A model generated the notes under the pieces. The model saw only the letters and a program-made list of their open reading frames with translations. It was not told where the DNA came from and searched no databases. A stretch of DNA of 64,000 bases from Cognaticolwellia aestuarii (GTDB lineage Bacteria; Pseudomonadota; Gammaproteobacteria; Enterobacterales; Alteromonadaceae): positions 1 to 64,000 of the forward strand of contig NZ_MUZV01000007.1 of NCBI RefSeq assembly GCF_002000025.1, given 5' to 3'. Position 1 is the first letter of the stretch, and each line of letters starts with the position of its first letter. The position numbers and the translations under genes were made by a program. Positions 8,954 to 17,810 of the stretch are shown here, piece by piece.

Positions 8954-9118
8954 ATGTCTCCAGAGCAACTAAAAAAATTACAACAGTTAAATCAATTGTT
9001 TGCACAGGGCTCGGCTGGCCCAAAGCAAGTTAAACAATTATCAGCTCTTTTGGCTGAAATTAACCAGTTAGCCAGTTGGCCTGAAGAAAACATTAAGCAA
9101 ACCTTGCCTTCACACTAA
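8954..9118 (+). CDS. small hypothetical protein, 54 aa
   Basis: This short gene starts at ATG 8954, with AAGGAAA 6 bases upstream, and ends with TAA at 9116-9118. The protein begins MSPEQLKKLQQLNQLFAQG and ends ...ASWPEENIKQTLPSH. It is rich in Leu, Gln and Lys, probably helical and soluble. Spacing suggests cotranscription with the 60-residue gene just upstream, whose N-terminus has the same pattern. I do not recognise the family and assign no function. Confidence 0.65.
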   Translation: MSPEQLKKLQQLNQLFAQGSAGPKQVKQLSALLAEINQLASWPEENIKQTLPSH

Positions 9119-9373
9119 TCAAAATTGCAGTTTTATCCTCCGTCTATTGCACAATTATATCGTTTTTAATCTCTTACTTAGTCGGCTGATTTTATTAAAA
9201 GTTTCTTTATGCTACTCTAATTTAAACAGCGTCAAATCTATTTTACTATTGTTTCTTCATAGCACGTATTATTGTATGTATAAAAACTGAAACCTAGTGT
9301 TATTGATATTGTCATTACAGTTATTTTAGCTATTGTCTTACTATTAAGATAATGCCGTTCATTAGTAATTTAT

Positions 9374-10252
9374 ATGCATCCTAAATTAGAAGAAGTAAAA
9401 ACACATCCTTATGTCGAGTCAGTCATAGGCTTTTTGTCATTGTTTCTAAACAATTTTAACAAAGAGCGTATTCATGTTACTGCAGGCTATTTATCTTACG
9501 TTACGTTAATGTCGTTAGTGCCGTTAATGGTTGTGATGCTATCTGTGATGACCGCCTTCCCAATTTTTTCTGAAATTCGAGAGCTGATAGAAAATTTTGT
9601 CTATCAAAACTTTGTTCCTGCCTCTGGCGATGTGGTACAAGAGCATATTACCGGCTTTGTCAGCAATGCTTCTAAAATGTCAGCTGTCGCGATCACCGCA
9701 CTATTTATTTTTGCCATGATGCTCATTTCTGCTATTGATAAATGTTTAAATAAATTATGGCGGGTGGATGAAAAGCGCAGAGTGATAACGTCATTTTCAA
9801 TGTACTGGATGGTGTTGACACTAGGGCCTGTATTAGTTGGTAGTAGCCTAGTAATGAGCTCTTATATTCTTTCTTTAGTGTCTTTGGGGGATTATGATCT
9901 ACTTGGCTTAACAAATATATTTGTTAGGGCCTTACCATTATTTGCCTCAATAGCTGCTTTTTTTATCTTATATATGGTTGTGCCTAATAAAGTAGTGCCA
10001 GTTAAGTTTGCTTTTGCCGGTGCTGCTTTAGCTGCAATTTTATTTGAAGTTGCTAAGAAGGCTTTTGCAATTTATGTAACGCAACAGCTATCTTATCAAG
10101 CTATTTACGGGGCTTTATCGAGTATTCCTATTTTATTTTTATGGGTATATTTAAGCTGGCTTGTGGTACTGATTGGGGCATTGTTTACCGTATCGCTCGA
10201 AGACTTTGATGAAAAAAATAAACTGGCTGCCTTAAAGCAAAATACAGATTAA
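9374..10252 (+). CDS. yihY: YihY/BrkB family inner-membrane protein
   Basis: YihY-type proteins are integral inner-membrane proteins of uncertain function. The older name ribonuclease BN is wrong for this family. The 292 residues contain about six hydrophobic segments (about 40-62, 95-117, 135-160, 180-203, 212-232, 242-268) and the family signature [20 protein letters not shown] near the N-terminus. [20 protein letters not shown] is also typical. In E. coli the gene lies near dtd. Here proline iminopeptidase separates them, which still supports the assignment. Confidence 0.9.
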   Translation: MHPKLEEVKTHPYVESVIGFLSLFLNNFNKERIHVTAGYLSYVTLMSLVPLMVVMLSVMTAFPIFSEIRELIENFVYQNFVPASGDVVQEHITGFVSNASKMSAVAITALFIFAMMLISAIDKCLNKLWRVDEKRRVITSFSMYWMVLTLGPVLVGSSLVMSSYILSLVSLGDYDLLGLTNIFVRALPLFASIAAFFILYMVVPNKVVPVKFAFAGAALAAILFEVAKKAFAIYVTQQLSYQAIYGALSSIPILFLWVYLSWLVVLIGALFTVSLEDFDEKNKLAALKQNTD

Positions 10253-10266
10253 TATTGTTTCCCTTG

Positions 10267-10300
10267 GTTGCTCAGCATCGCTATTCAATGGTTAAGCAAC
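10267..10300. repeat. short intergenic hairpin element, copy A
   Basis: GTTGCT and AGCAAC close a hairpin around GCTCAGCATCGCT...ATTCAATGGTTAAG. A longer relative lies at 15004-15055, with the same left part (GCTCAGTATCGCT) and right part (ATTCAGTAATGGTTAAG). It is a candidate for a small dispersed repeat. With two copies in view the call is tentative. Confidence 0.4.
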
Positions 10301-10334
10301 TAAACTAACAAAGTTTTCTTTAAAGGTGGATTTT

Positions 10335-11303
10335 ATGTCTAGAGTGCTCTTTCCAAATATTGGTGCCTATCAACAAGAATGGCTTGGTGTTGGTGATGGT
10401 CATCAACTCTATCTTGAGCAATCAGGTAATCCCAATGGTATTCCGGTGATTTATCTGCATGGTGGACCCGGTGGTGGCTCATCTAAAAATCATCGGCGAT
10501 ATTTTGATCCTGAAAAATATCGAATCATTTTATTTGACCAACGAGGTTGTGGACGCTCTAAACCTTCTCCGAGTTTGCATCAAAATACACCGAATCATTT
10601 AATTAATGATATGGAAGCTATTCGTAAACATTTAAAAATATCGCAATGGTTAGTTACCGGAGGCTCTTGGGGCACAACTTTGGCTTTGCTCTATGGTATA
10701 GCGCACCCAGAGCGTGTATTAGCTTTTATTTTAAGAGGGATTTTTCTCGGTACTGCAGCTGAATATGACTGGCTGTATACTCAGGATGGTGCAGCGGGTT
10801 TTTTTCCTGAGTACTATCGAGAGTTTATTGAGCAATGTGCAGATATTCAATGTGCTAGCACATTACAAGGCTATTACGATTTATTAACTGGGGATAATGA
10901 AATTGCGGCTATTGCAGCCAGTAAAGCTTGGTGTCTATGGGAACTGAGGTTATCGACAATAGAGCATCATAATATTGAACCTCATCATATAACGGATGCT
11001 CATCAAGCGTTATGTATGGCAAAAATATCAAGTTACTATTTCGTTAATAACTGTTTTATTGATGAAGGTTTTATTTTAACGGCTATCGAAAAAATTAAAG
11101 CAATACCTGGGATTATTTTACATGGCCGTTATGACATGGTTTGCCAAATGCGCTATGCCGATAAGTTGGTAAAAGCATGGCCAAATGCTCAATTACAAAT
11201 ACTGCCTAAAGCTGGTCATGGTGGTTTTGAAACGCAAACTATTGATGGCTTTTGCAAAGCAGCAGATACTATGGCCAGTTTTATTGCTGAACGGGGAAGT
11301 TAA
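10335..11303 (+). CDS. pip: proline iminopeptidase
   Basis: It removes N-terminal proline from peptides in the cytoplasm (peptidase family S33). It has the alpha/beta hydrolase fold with the oxyanion motif HGGPGGGSS (about residues 42-50), the nucleophile elbow GGSWGTTLAL (Ser near 110), a cap domain, and the C-terminal catalytic His in KAGHGGFE. Asp in HGRYDMVC is the likely third member. ATG 10335 (MSRVLFPNIGAYQ, 322 residues) is preferred because AAAGGTGG lies just before it. A GTG 9 bases earlier sits within that site. It is followed 5 bases later by dtd, so the two probably form an operon. Confidence 0.92.
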   Translation: MSRVLFPNIGAYQQEWLGVGDGHQLYLEQSGNPNGIPVIYLHGGPGGGSSKNHRRYFDPEKYRIILFDQRGCGRSKPSPSLHQNTPNHLINDMEAIRKHLKISQWLVTGGSWGTTLALLYGIAHPERVLAFILRGIFLGTAAEYDWLYTQDGAAGFFPEYYREFIEQCADIQCASTLQGYYDLLTGDNEIAAIAASKAWCLWELRLSTIEHHNIEPHHITDAHQALCMAKISSYYFVNNCFIDEGFILTAIEKIKAIPGIILHGRYDMVCQMRYADKLVKAWPNAQLQILPKAGHGGFETQTIDGFCKAADTMASFIAERGS

Positions 11304-11308
11304 AGTAA

Positions 11309-11746
11309 ATGATTGCCTTATTACAAAGGGTGTTAGAAGCGAGTGTTAGTGTCGATAATAAAGTCGTTGGTGAAATAGATCATGGCTTATTGGTGTTATT
11401 AGCCATTGAACCTCAAGATACTGAGGCAAAAGCTAAACGTTTAGCTGAACGAGTGGCAGGCTATCGAATTTTCACCGATGAAAATGACAAAATGAATTTA
11501 AACGTTAAGCAAGTCAACGGTGAAATATTAGTTGTTTCTCAGTTTACCCTTGCTGCTAACACGGCAAAAGGGCTACGACCAAGTTTTACTAGCGCGGCAT
11601 CGCCAGAAATGAGTAACAGGTTATATCAGTGTTTTTGTCAAAATTTACGAGCGCAAGGCTTTGCAGTGCCAACCGGTATATTTGGTGCTGATATGCAAGT
11701 AAGGTTGCTTAATGATGGCCCCGTGACGATTCATTTACAGGTCTAA
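11309..11746 (+). CDS. dtd: D-aminoacyl-tRNA deacylase
   Basis: Dtd hydrolyses D-amino acids (and glycine mischarged on tRNA-Ala) from tRNA, which protects translation quality. The 145 residues match the E. coli enzyme. The two family signatures are present: VVSQFTLAA with the following KGLRPSF, and the cross-subunit motif NDGPVTIHL at the C-terminus (Gly-cisPro is Gly-Pro here). The protein acts as a homodimer in the cytoplasm. It lies 5 bases after the proline iminopeptidase gene. Confidence 0.95.
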   Translation: MIALLQRVLEASVSVDNKVVGEIDHGLLVLLAIEPQDTEAKAKRLAERVAGYRIFTDENDKMNLNVKQVNGEILVVSQFTLAANTAKGLRPSFTSAASPEMSNRLYQCFCQNLRAQGFAVPTGIFGADMQVRLLNDGPVTIHLQV

Positions 11747-11757
11747 TGAAAACAATA

Positions 11758-12543
11758 TTACGTACTGATATGGTGAGAAAAAAACTGTTGCCAGCGACGA
11801 TATTGCCATAAGGGCAGATAAGTGGCTTTAGAGCGCTTTTTTAGATTAGTTATTGGCCAGTGACTAGGAAGTAAATGTATGACAATATTAAGGTAGCGTG
11901 GAATATGAAAATAGATGATTTGATGTGAGCTTTGTAATTGTTTTAATATTGTTAAGCAAAGGTTTACTTCATGATCGTCAAGGTCAGGTAGATTGATCGT
12001 TAAACAAGCATCATTTGTTAAGTTATCTATTAGTGCCGTTAATAATTTCACTCGGTTTGTAAAGCTATCTGCATGATGTTGATATACATCACAAATTAGC
12101 CAGTCGACTGCTTGGTTATCACTGCTGTCATGCTCTTGTAACCATGTCAGTGCTGCGTTATTTTCAATACTCATGTTATGCTGTAACGGATTAAAAAATC
12201 GCTTGAAACAATGGATAACTTGGCTAGAAAGCTCCACGCTTACCACATCAATATTTGAATTTAGTGTGGTTAAAAATCGACTAATGTTACCTCCACCTAA
12301 GCCTAATTCGACTACCTTTTCAGCTTTAAAAAAAAGTAGTGGCATTAGCACCGCATACTGATGCGGTAACGTTAATTTTTCTGGTTGGCGTAAATGCATG
12401 ACACTTTGAATAACATCATCAAACATTAACCATCGGTAGTGCATATTTTCACTAATGGATATTTGGTCTGCATCATTACTGAGGTACACTATGTGCCCTT
12501 GAGCAACATGTTTAGTTAGTTTCACGTGTAATTTGATTCCCAA
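11758..12543 (-). CDS. spermidine-synthase-like methyltransferase-fold protein
   Basis: The 261-residue protein has a Rossmann-type SAM-binding motif (VVELGLGGGNISRFL, about 77-91) and an acidic strand end (VDVVSVELSSQVIHCF), followed by DWLICDVYQ. This pattern is seen in spermidine-synthase-like proteins without a proven polyamine activity. The N-terminal part (ISISENMHYRWLMFDDVIQSVMHL) resembles the substrate-side region of that family. The start is uncertain: TTG 12543 is the longest possible, and an in-frame GTG (residue 7) is an alternative. The actual reaction is unknown. It is convergent with dtd. Confidence 0.75.
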   Translation of the reverse strand: MGIKLHVKLTKHVAQGHIVYLSNDADQISISENMHYRWLMFDDVIQSVMHLRQPEKLTLPHQYAVLMPLLFFKAEKVVELGLGGGNISRFLTTLNSNIDVVSVELSSQVIHCFKRFFNPLQHNMSIENNAALTWLQEHDSSDNQAVDWLICDVYQHHADSFTNRVKLLTALIDNLTNDACLTINLPDLDDHEVNLCLTILKQLQSSHQIIYFHIPRYLNIVIHLLPSHWPITNLKKRSKATYLPLWQYRRWQQFFSHHIST

Positions 12544-12594
12544 AATTAAAAGTAGCTAAGCAATTATTTATTTCCTTTGTGATAAGAATAGACA

Positions 12595-13512
12595 ATGTAC
12601 CTATGTAGAGCACCCAAAAATCAGGCTGAGTTAGATGCTTATTATCAACTTCGTTGGCAAGTGTTGCGTAGCCCTTGGCAGCAACCTAAAGGTAGTGAAC
12701 AAGATGAGCTAGAGTCGCAATCATACCATCGCGTTATCTTGGATGATATGGGTAATGTTATTGGTGTTGGTCGCTTACATAAAAGTGGGCAATATAAAGC
12801 ACAAGTGCGTTATATGGCTATTGCTGAAACAGCAAAAGGTAAAGGGCTAGGTAGAATATTACTAACAGAGCTAGAGGGTATTGCTAGAAAAGTAGGGGTG
12901 AGCAGTATAGAGCTTAATGCGAGAGAAAATGCTATTGGCTTTTATCTACAACTTGGATATAAAGATCAAGGTTTCTCACACCTGCTTTATGGCAAAGTAC
13001 CACATACTAAAATGAGCAAGCACCTTAATCATTCAAATAAGCATTTAAGCGAAAAATCAGAAGCTTTACAAACACTATGGCATCAAACTATTCCATTAAG
13101 CCAAGCGATGAATATTAATATCTGCTACTTTGACCAACAACAGTTAGTGACCCATTGTGATCCCGGGTTTAATAAAAACTTACATCACACGATGTTTGCC
13201 GGCAGTATTTATACCTTGGCAACATTAACCGGTTGGGCGTGGGTTTATTTTGCCTTGCAAGCCTATCAACAGCAGGCTGATATTGTTTTAGCAGAGGGGA
13301 ATATTCGCTATCTAGCACCATTAGCAGGTGTTGCGCATGCACAAACTTGTCAGACTTTAGTAACCGGTAATGGTGATGCATTGGCTTTAGGCAAAAATGC
13401 ACGCTTTTCCATCGAAGTTCAAGTATGTTGTGGCGATAAAACCGTAGCGCTATTTACTGGCGCCTATGTGGCCGTTTTAAAAAGAGATAAACTCATGTTA
13501 GCGGATAAATAA
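12595..13512 (+). CDS. fabY: FabY-like protein: GNAT domain fused to hotdog thioesterase domain
   Basis: The N-terminal half (about residues 1-145) is a GNAT acetyltransferase with the acetyl-CoA motif ETAKGKGLGRILLTELE and NARENAIGFYLQLGY. The C-terminal half (about 155-300) is a YiiD_C-type hotdog thioesterase domain (HHTMFAGSIYTLATLTGWAWVY). This architecture is that of FabY of Shewanella and relatives, where it takes part in starting fatty acid synthesis. That role is carried over from the family and not shown here. The ATG gives 305 residues. It diverges from the spermidine-synthase-like gene by 51 bases. Confidence 0.85.
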   Translation: MYLCRAPKNQAELDAYYQLRWQVLRSPWQQPKGSEQDELESQSYHRVILDDMGNVIGVGRLHKSGQYKAQVRYMAIAETAKGKGLGRILLTELEGIARKVGVSSIELNARENAIGFYLQLGYKDQGFSHLLYGKVPHTKMSKHLNHSNKHLSEKSEALQTLWHQTIPLSQAMNINICYFDQQQLVTHCDPGFNKNLHHTMFAGSIYTLATLTGWAWVYFALQAYQQQADIVLAEGNIRYLAPLAGVAHAQTCQTLVTGNGDALALGKNARFSIEVQVCCGDKTVALFTGAYVAVLKRDKLMLADK

Positions 13513-13607
13513 ACCTCAAATAAAACAGTTTAAAATCGTGTTATTTTGGCTTATTGAATTCATAGCTCAAATAGCGTTTGGTCACTTTCAGCACAAGAGT
13601 TATCGAT

Positions 13608-14084
13608 ATGTATAAAGTTATTTTGAGTTTATTCTGGCTTAGCTTTTTTAGCTCAGCAAATGAAGATATTGAGCAGTTATTAAATAAATTTCATCAAGCG
13701 GCAGCGGAAGCTAATTACGATCAATATATTGATTTATTAGCAAAAAATTCGGTTTTTCTCGGTACGGATGGTGGCGAGCGATGGAATAAAGCTCAATTCT
13801 CCGCTTTTGTTAAGCCTTATTTTAGTCAAGGAAGAGGTTGGTTATATCAACCAATTGAGCGCCATATTAGCGTTGCTCAAGTTAATGAGATTGTTTTTTT
13901 CGATGAACTATTATTCAACAAAAACTATGGTCGCTGTCGTGGCAGTGGTTTATTGATTAATACCGAGCATGGTTGGAAGATACTTCAGTATAATTTGTCA
14001 ATTCCGGTCCCTAATGCTATCGCTGGTGATGTAGTAGAAGTAATAAAAGACTATCGTACTAATAAAGCTAAAAGTACCGATTAG
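13608..14084 (+). CDS. secreted SnoaL/NTF2-like protein
   Basis: The 158-residue protein starts with a short signal peptide (MYKVILSLFWLSFFSSA). The mature part looks like an NTF2/SnoaL fold: LLNKFHQAAAEANYDQYIDLLAKNSVFLGTDGGERWNKAQFSAFVKPYF, followed by several beta strands. Such proteins often bind small molecules or act as accessory factors. No function can be named. ATG 13608 is chosen because it begins the hydrophobic leader. A longer in-frame reading from 13578 would bury it. It lies between fabY and a YeeZ-like gene on the same strand. Confidence 0.82.
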   Translation: MYKVILSLFWLSFFSSANEDIEQLLNKFHQAAAEANYDQYIDLLAKNSVFLGTDGGERWNKAQFSAFVKPYFSQGRGWLYQPIERHISVAQVNEIVFFDELLFNKNYGRCRGSGLLINTEHGWKILQYNLSIPVPNAIAGDVVEVIKDYRTNKAKSTD

Positions 14085-14126
14085 TCGTTGTACTAATAAT
14101 GAATAATTTTTGGAGATATTGGGTCT

Positions 14127-14993
14127 ATGAGCGTTAGTATTATAGGTTGTGGTTGGTTAGGCCAAGCACTTGCAACAGTTTTGTTATCTGAGAATATTCC
14201 TGTACTTGCAAGTTATCAATCTCAGGCAACATTGGAAAAACTCAATCGCTTAAATATACCTGCTACGCCGCTTGTATTACCACTTGCTGTAGATATAAAT
14301 GCTATAGAAAGCACGAGTAACACCATAGATGTGGATCAGGCGTTATTTGAAAATGACGTACTAATTATTGCTATCCCACCACAAATAAAAAAAGGTAAGT
14401 TAGATTATCCACTCAAAATTAAACAATTAGTAAAGTTAGCTGAGCAAGGGAATACTCAACATATTATTTTATTAAATTCTACGGCTATCTATAATGGTTT
14501 AGCGGGAGCTATTGATGAAAATAGCCGCTTAGATATTACTGCTGCAAAGGTTGAAACACTACTAGCTGCTGAGCAAGCGGTAAGGGAATTTTCTAAGCAA
14601 GTGCATATTTTACGCTTGGCAGGTTTAGTGGGGCCTAACCGTCATCCTGGCAAATTTTTGCAATCAAAGCGTATTTTTGCTCATGCTGGTGCGCAAGTGA
14701 ATTTAGTACATCAAGCTGACGTGGTTAATATCATTAGGCTATTGATTGATAACAACACTTCTCAATCCACGGTTGTTTACAATGTAGTCAGTCATACTAA
14801 AATTGATCGTAAAGGTTACTATCAAGCCGCGGCACAAGCTTTAGGCTTGCCTTTGCCACGCTTTGAACCAGAGCAAGGTGAGCAGGCAAGTAAGCAGGTT
14901 GTTGGTGACAAGCTTCGGGCAGATTTACAATACCACTATGTTTATGATGATTTATTACAATGGGCTGTAGGGTTGCAATTGGTTGCGCTCTAA
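14127..14993 (+). CDS. YeeZ-like NAD(P)-binding oxidoreductase
   Basis: The 288-residue protein begins with a dinucleotide-binding motif (VSIIGCGWLGQALATVL, Gly-x-Gly-x-x-Gly), continues with IIAIPPQIKKGKLDYPLKIKQL and a conserved Ser/Tyr region (LLNSTAIYNGLAGAIDE), and then RLAGLVGPNRHPGKFL. This matches the YeeZ branch of the extended SDR/epimerase superfamily. The substrate is not known. GGAG lies 10 bases before the ATG. The protein should be cytoplasmic. Confidence 0.85.
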   Translation: MSVSIIGCGWLGQALATVLLSENIPVLASYQSQATLEKLNRLNIPATPLVLPLAVDINAIESTSNTIDVDQALFENDVLIIAIPPQIKKGKLDYPLKIKQLVKLAEQGNTQHIILLNSTAIYNGLAGAIDENSRLDITAAKVETLLAAEQAVREFSKQVHILRLAGLVGPNRHPGKFLQSKRIFAHAGAQVNLVHQADVVNIIRLLIDNNTSQSTVVYNVVSHTKIDRKGYYQAAAQALGLPLPRFEPEQGEQASKQVVGDKLRADLQYHYVYDDLLQWAVGLQLVAL

Positions 14994-15003
14994 GCATTAG
15001 TAG

Positions 15004-15055
15004 TGCTCAGTATCGCTAGATTAACCCGTAAACCATTCAGTAATGGTTAAGTAAC
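15004..15055. repeat. short intergenic hairpin element, copy B
   Basis: It contains GCTCAGTATCGCT and then a perfect small hairpin AACCATT-CAGT-AATGGTT (15031-15048), ending GTTAAGTAAC. It shares both ends with the shorter element at 10267-10300, lacking there a 17-base middle part. Both copies lie 20-40 bases before a gene on the plus strand. Confidence 0.4.
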
Positions 15056-15073
15056 AATTAAGGTAAATACTTT

Positions 15074-15397
15074 ATGGCAAATAATGTCATTACTAGAACA
15101 TTAAAAGCGCTTTATCAGTACAAAATCTCTTTGATGTTTTTTGTTTTGTGGGCTCATGTTTCGTTGTTAAATTTATTTTTTGTTAATTACAGTGGCCCCG
15201 TTTTTCTTTGGCAAGAAAATAGTGAATTGCTGACTATCCAAGTACATTTTTTGATTGCATTATCAACAACCATTTTTTATTTAATGGTAAGTAAAATAAG
15301 GCAACTAAAGAGAGATAAAAAGCTTATCATCGCAGACAAAACCTGGTTGCTTTGTTCGGTAATTTTACTGCTTAGTATTGGCTTTTTGTTAATATAA
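15074..15397 (+). CDS. hypothetical membrane protein, 107 aa
   Basis: I do not recognise the family. The protein has three hydrophobic segments (about 16-37, 52-74, 88-107) joined by short loops, with a basic stretch KIRQLKRDKK between the second and third. It is therefore a small inner-membrane protein. AAGGTAAATACTTT precedes the ATG. It is convergent with the SPFH/NfeD genes and may be transcribed alone. Confidence 0.7.
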   Translation: MANNVITRTLKALYQYKISLMFFVLWAHVSLLNLFFVNYSGPVFLWQENSELLTIQVHFLIALSTTIFYLMVSKIRQLKRDKKLIIADKTWLLCSVILLLSIGFLLI

Positions 15398-15430
15398 AAT
15401 AAGCCAACATCATTGTCGGCTTATCTATTT
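15398..15430. terminator. imperfect bidirectional hairpin between convergent genes
   Basis: AATAAGCCAAC and GTCGGCTTATC pair with one mismatch around a 6-base loop, flanked by A/T-rich sequence. It sits between two convergent gene ends and may terminate both. It is weaker than the other terminators in the window. Confidence 0.5.
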
Positions 15431-15456
15431 TTAGTCAGTGCTGATGTTAAGTTAGC

Positions 15457-16392
15457 TTATTTATGATGTATGCCGGCGGTTGCTAACCATTGTTTAAAAT
15501 CAAGCAAGTTGGCAGGCAATATTACCTTGGTTGATTGCTGACTTAAGCCTTTCATTTGTTGTAAGTATTGTTCGCTTAATTGCATATCTAACGCCTGTTG
15601 ACCACCGGGTTGTTCTATTGCTGTTGCCAATTTACTAATGGAGTCACCCGTTGCTTGAGCTATGGCTAATATTTCTGCCGCTTTACCTTCAGCAGAGTTG
15701 ATACGTCGTTGTTTTTCACCTTCAGATAAATTAATTAACTCCGTCATCTGCCCCTCTGAGCGATTAATTCGACTGGCTTTATCACCTAAGCTTTTTGCTA
15801 AAATAGCACGACGTTCACGCTCGGCATTGACTTGCATTTCCATCGCGTTGCGTACAGTTATCGGCGGCGTAATATTTTTAATTTCGTAGCGATGGACTCT
15901 TATTCCCCAACTTTCACCAGCCTTATCAAGTACTTCAACTACTTTTGCACTGATAATATCACGCTCTTCAAAGGTTCTGTCTAACTCAAGTGTACCAATG
16001 ACTGAACGGGTGGTGGTTTGAGCAAGTTGCATAGCGGCAAAACGATAATCTGTAATACCATAACTTGCTTTTACCGCGTCTATCACCTGGATGTAAATAA
16101 CGCCATCAACCTCGACATTAACTTCATCTTTTGAAAAGCACTCTTGCGGTGGTACTTCTATAGTTTCTTCTTTTAAGTCCTGAATAAAAGCTACTCGGTC
16201 AATAAATGGCAATAATAAATGAAATCCCGCATCTAAAGTACAGCGATATTTTCCTAAGCGCTCAACAACATAAGCTGATTTTGTTGGAACTAGGCAAATG
16301 GCTTGAAAAAATTTAAAAGCTAGAAATAAAAATATAAATGCCCAAATAGCTAATACAGCTAAATCAATGGTGTTTGCATCAATCGCTATCAT
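15457..16392 (-). CDS. SPFH/stomatin-like membrane protein, copy 2
   Basis: The 311-residue protein has an N-terminal membrane anchor (residues 10-32), an SPFH/band 7 domain (about 38-190: SAYVVERLGKYRCTLDAGFHLLLPFIDRVAF) and a charged helical tail (INRSEGQMTELINLSEGEKQRRINSAEGKAAEILAIAQA). SPFH proteins form large ring- or cage-like oligomers at membranes and organise membrane domains or proteases. The nearest named relative is QmcA/stomatin. The ATG overlaps the stop of the upstream SPFH gene by 4 bases, which suggests that the two are made in fixed ratio and may form one mixed assembly. Confidence 0.9.
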   Translation of the reverse strand: MIAIDANTIDLAVLAIWAFIFLFLAFKFFQAICLVPTKSAYVVERLGKYRCTLDAGFHLLLPFIDRVAFIQDLKEETIEVPPQECFSKDEVNVEVDGVIYIQVIDAVKASYGITDYRFAAMQLAQTTTRSVIGTLELDRTFEERDIISAKVVEVLDKAGESWGIRVHRYEIKNITPPITVRNAMEMQVNAERERRAILAKSLGDKASRINRSEGQMTELINLSEGEKQRRINSAEGKAAEILAIAQATGDSISKLATAIEQPGGQQALDMQLSEQYLQQMKGLSQQSTKVILPANLLDFKQWLATAGIHHK

Positions 16393-17309
16393 GATTTTGC
16401 TCCTTGAATATTTTGCGTTACTTTTTCCATACCTTGAAAAAATCCTTCTAATTTTGCCACTTCGTTTGGCACTATAGAAACATCTGCGGTTTTCAAAATG
16501 CTACTCGTTTGTGAGATAAACTGCTCTAATAAGCGCATTTTAATCGCCTGATCGCCACTGGGTAAAGCAGCTGCCTTGGCAATTAAATTAATACCTTCTG
16601 CGGAAGCTTGAGTCAGAATAGCAATTTCCTGTGCGCGGCCATGAGCTTCATTAATTTGTTTTTGTTTATCACCTTCTGACAAGTTGATCGCTTCTTGGCG
16701 TTCACCTTGTGATAAATTTATCGTCGATTCTTTTTCTGCTTCCGCTAAAGTAATTTCAGCGCGTTTTTGTCGTTCGGCTTCCATTTGCTTTTCTAGCGTA
16801 TGGATAACGTTATCCGACGGAGTAATATTGCGCACTTCATAGCGTAATACTTTTATACCCCAAGGATCTGAAGCTTTGTCAATTTCGCTGACGATAGTTT
16901 CATTCAAGGTATCTCGTTCAGAAAATGTTTGGCTTAAGTTTAATTTACCTATCTCGGAACGCATGGTGGTCTGGGCTAAGTTAATGCTAGCACGACGGTA
17001 ATCTTCAATACCGTAGCTGGCTTTTTCACCATCCATTACTTGAATATAAACCAAACCATCCACGCTAATTTGAATGTTGTCACGAGATATACAGCTTTGT
17101 GCTGGTATATCAAGAACCTGTTCTCGTGTTTCATGGCGATAGGCGACACGATCGATAAAAGGGATCAAAAAATGCAATCCAGGTTGCAATACAGCACGAA
17201 ACTTTCCGAGACGCTCGATCACGCAAACTTCTTTCATTTGAACGACAAGTACTAGCTTCACGACGATAAAGAGCAATGCTAGAAAAGCAAAGGTAACAGT
17301 AGCTAACAT
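16389..17309 (-). CDS. SPFH/stomatin-like membrane protein, copy 1
   Basis: The 306 residues begin with a membrane segment (2-24), followed by a band 7 domain (CVIERLGKFRAVLQPGLHFLIPFIDRVAYRHETREQVLDIP) and a coiled, charged region (about 185-240, with repeated NLSEGDKQ/NLSQGERQ motifs). It is clearly a paralogue of the gene that follows it. AGGAG precedes the ATG. It lies 48 bases after the nfeD-like gene. NfeD and SPFH proteins are known partners: NfeD-type OB domains bind SPFH oligomers in many bacteria. Confidence 0.9.
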   Translation of the reverse strand: MLATVTFAFLALLFIVVKLVLVVQMKEVCVIERLGKFRAVLQPGLHFLIPFIDRVAYRHETREQVLDIPAQSCISRDNIQISVDGLVYIQVMDGEKASYGIEDYRRASINLAQTTMRSEIGKLNLSQTFSERDTLNETIVSEIDKASDPWGIKVLRYEVRNITPSDNVIHTLEKQMEAERQKRAEITLAEAEKESTINLSQGERQEAINLSEGDKQKQINEAHGRAQEIAILTQASAEGINLIAKAAALPSGDQAIKMRLLEQFISQTSSILKTADVSIVPNEVAKLEGFFQGMEKVTQNIQGAKS

Positions 17310-17357
17310 AGGTATTCTCCTACTAAATTTGGGGGTGTTTAAAAGGGGTATATAAAG

Positions 17358-17810
17358 TTATTTGGTGGGCTCAACGATCAAAGAAATATTTTCTTTGCAA
17401 ACAATGGAGGCTTGGCTACCAGCATGAATAATAGAGCCGTCCCCCAATGCTGTCCAAGTGCTGCCTTGAAATTCTACTCGACCTGATTGTGTACCGGGGC
17501 CTATTTGTTCAAGCACATTGACATTTTTTCCGTATATATCGAGCTCTTCAAAAACATTTTCTACGGTTGTATCACCAGCAAAGAAACGCTCAGTAATAAA
17601 ATAGACACTGATCAATAAAAATGTCGCAATAATAAACCAAGTGGTTAAGGTTAATATCCAGGTATCAAGAATTTGTTGCTGTACACCAATAGCGACAAGC
17701 AAAGAAGCGATGCCTAAGTTCAGTAAAATGCCACCGGGGACAAAAATTTCTAAACAGGCAAACAAGATAGCGAGAAAGATCCAAGTTTCAAAAAATAGTA
17801 TGTATTCCAT
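17358..17810 (-). CDS. NfeD-family membrane protein with OB-fold domain
   Basis: The 150-residue protein (MEYILFFETWIFL...) has three or four membrane segments (about 6-25, 28-48, 56-78) and a C-terminal OB-type domain (about 85-148: GRVEFQGSTWTALGDGSIIHAGSQASIV). This is the short NfeD form (NfeD1b, YbbK-like) without the protease part. The start at ATG 17810 is decided by a strong GGAGGTGG 4 bases before it. A longer frame to 17858 lacks such a site. It is first in an operon with the two SPFH genes. Confidence 0.9.
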   Translation of the reverse strand: MEYILFFETWIFLAILFACLEIFVPGGILLNLGIASLLVAIGVQQQILDTWILTLTTWFIIATFLLISVYFITERFFAGDTTVENVFEELDIYGKNVNVLEQIGPGTQSGRVEFQGSTWTALGDGSIIHAGSQASIVCKENISLIVEPTK

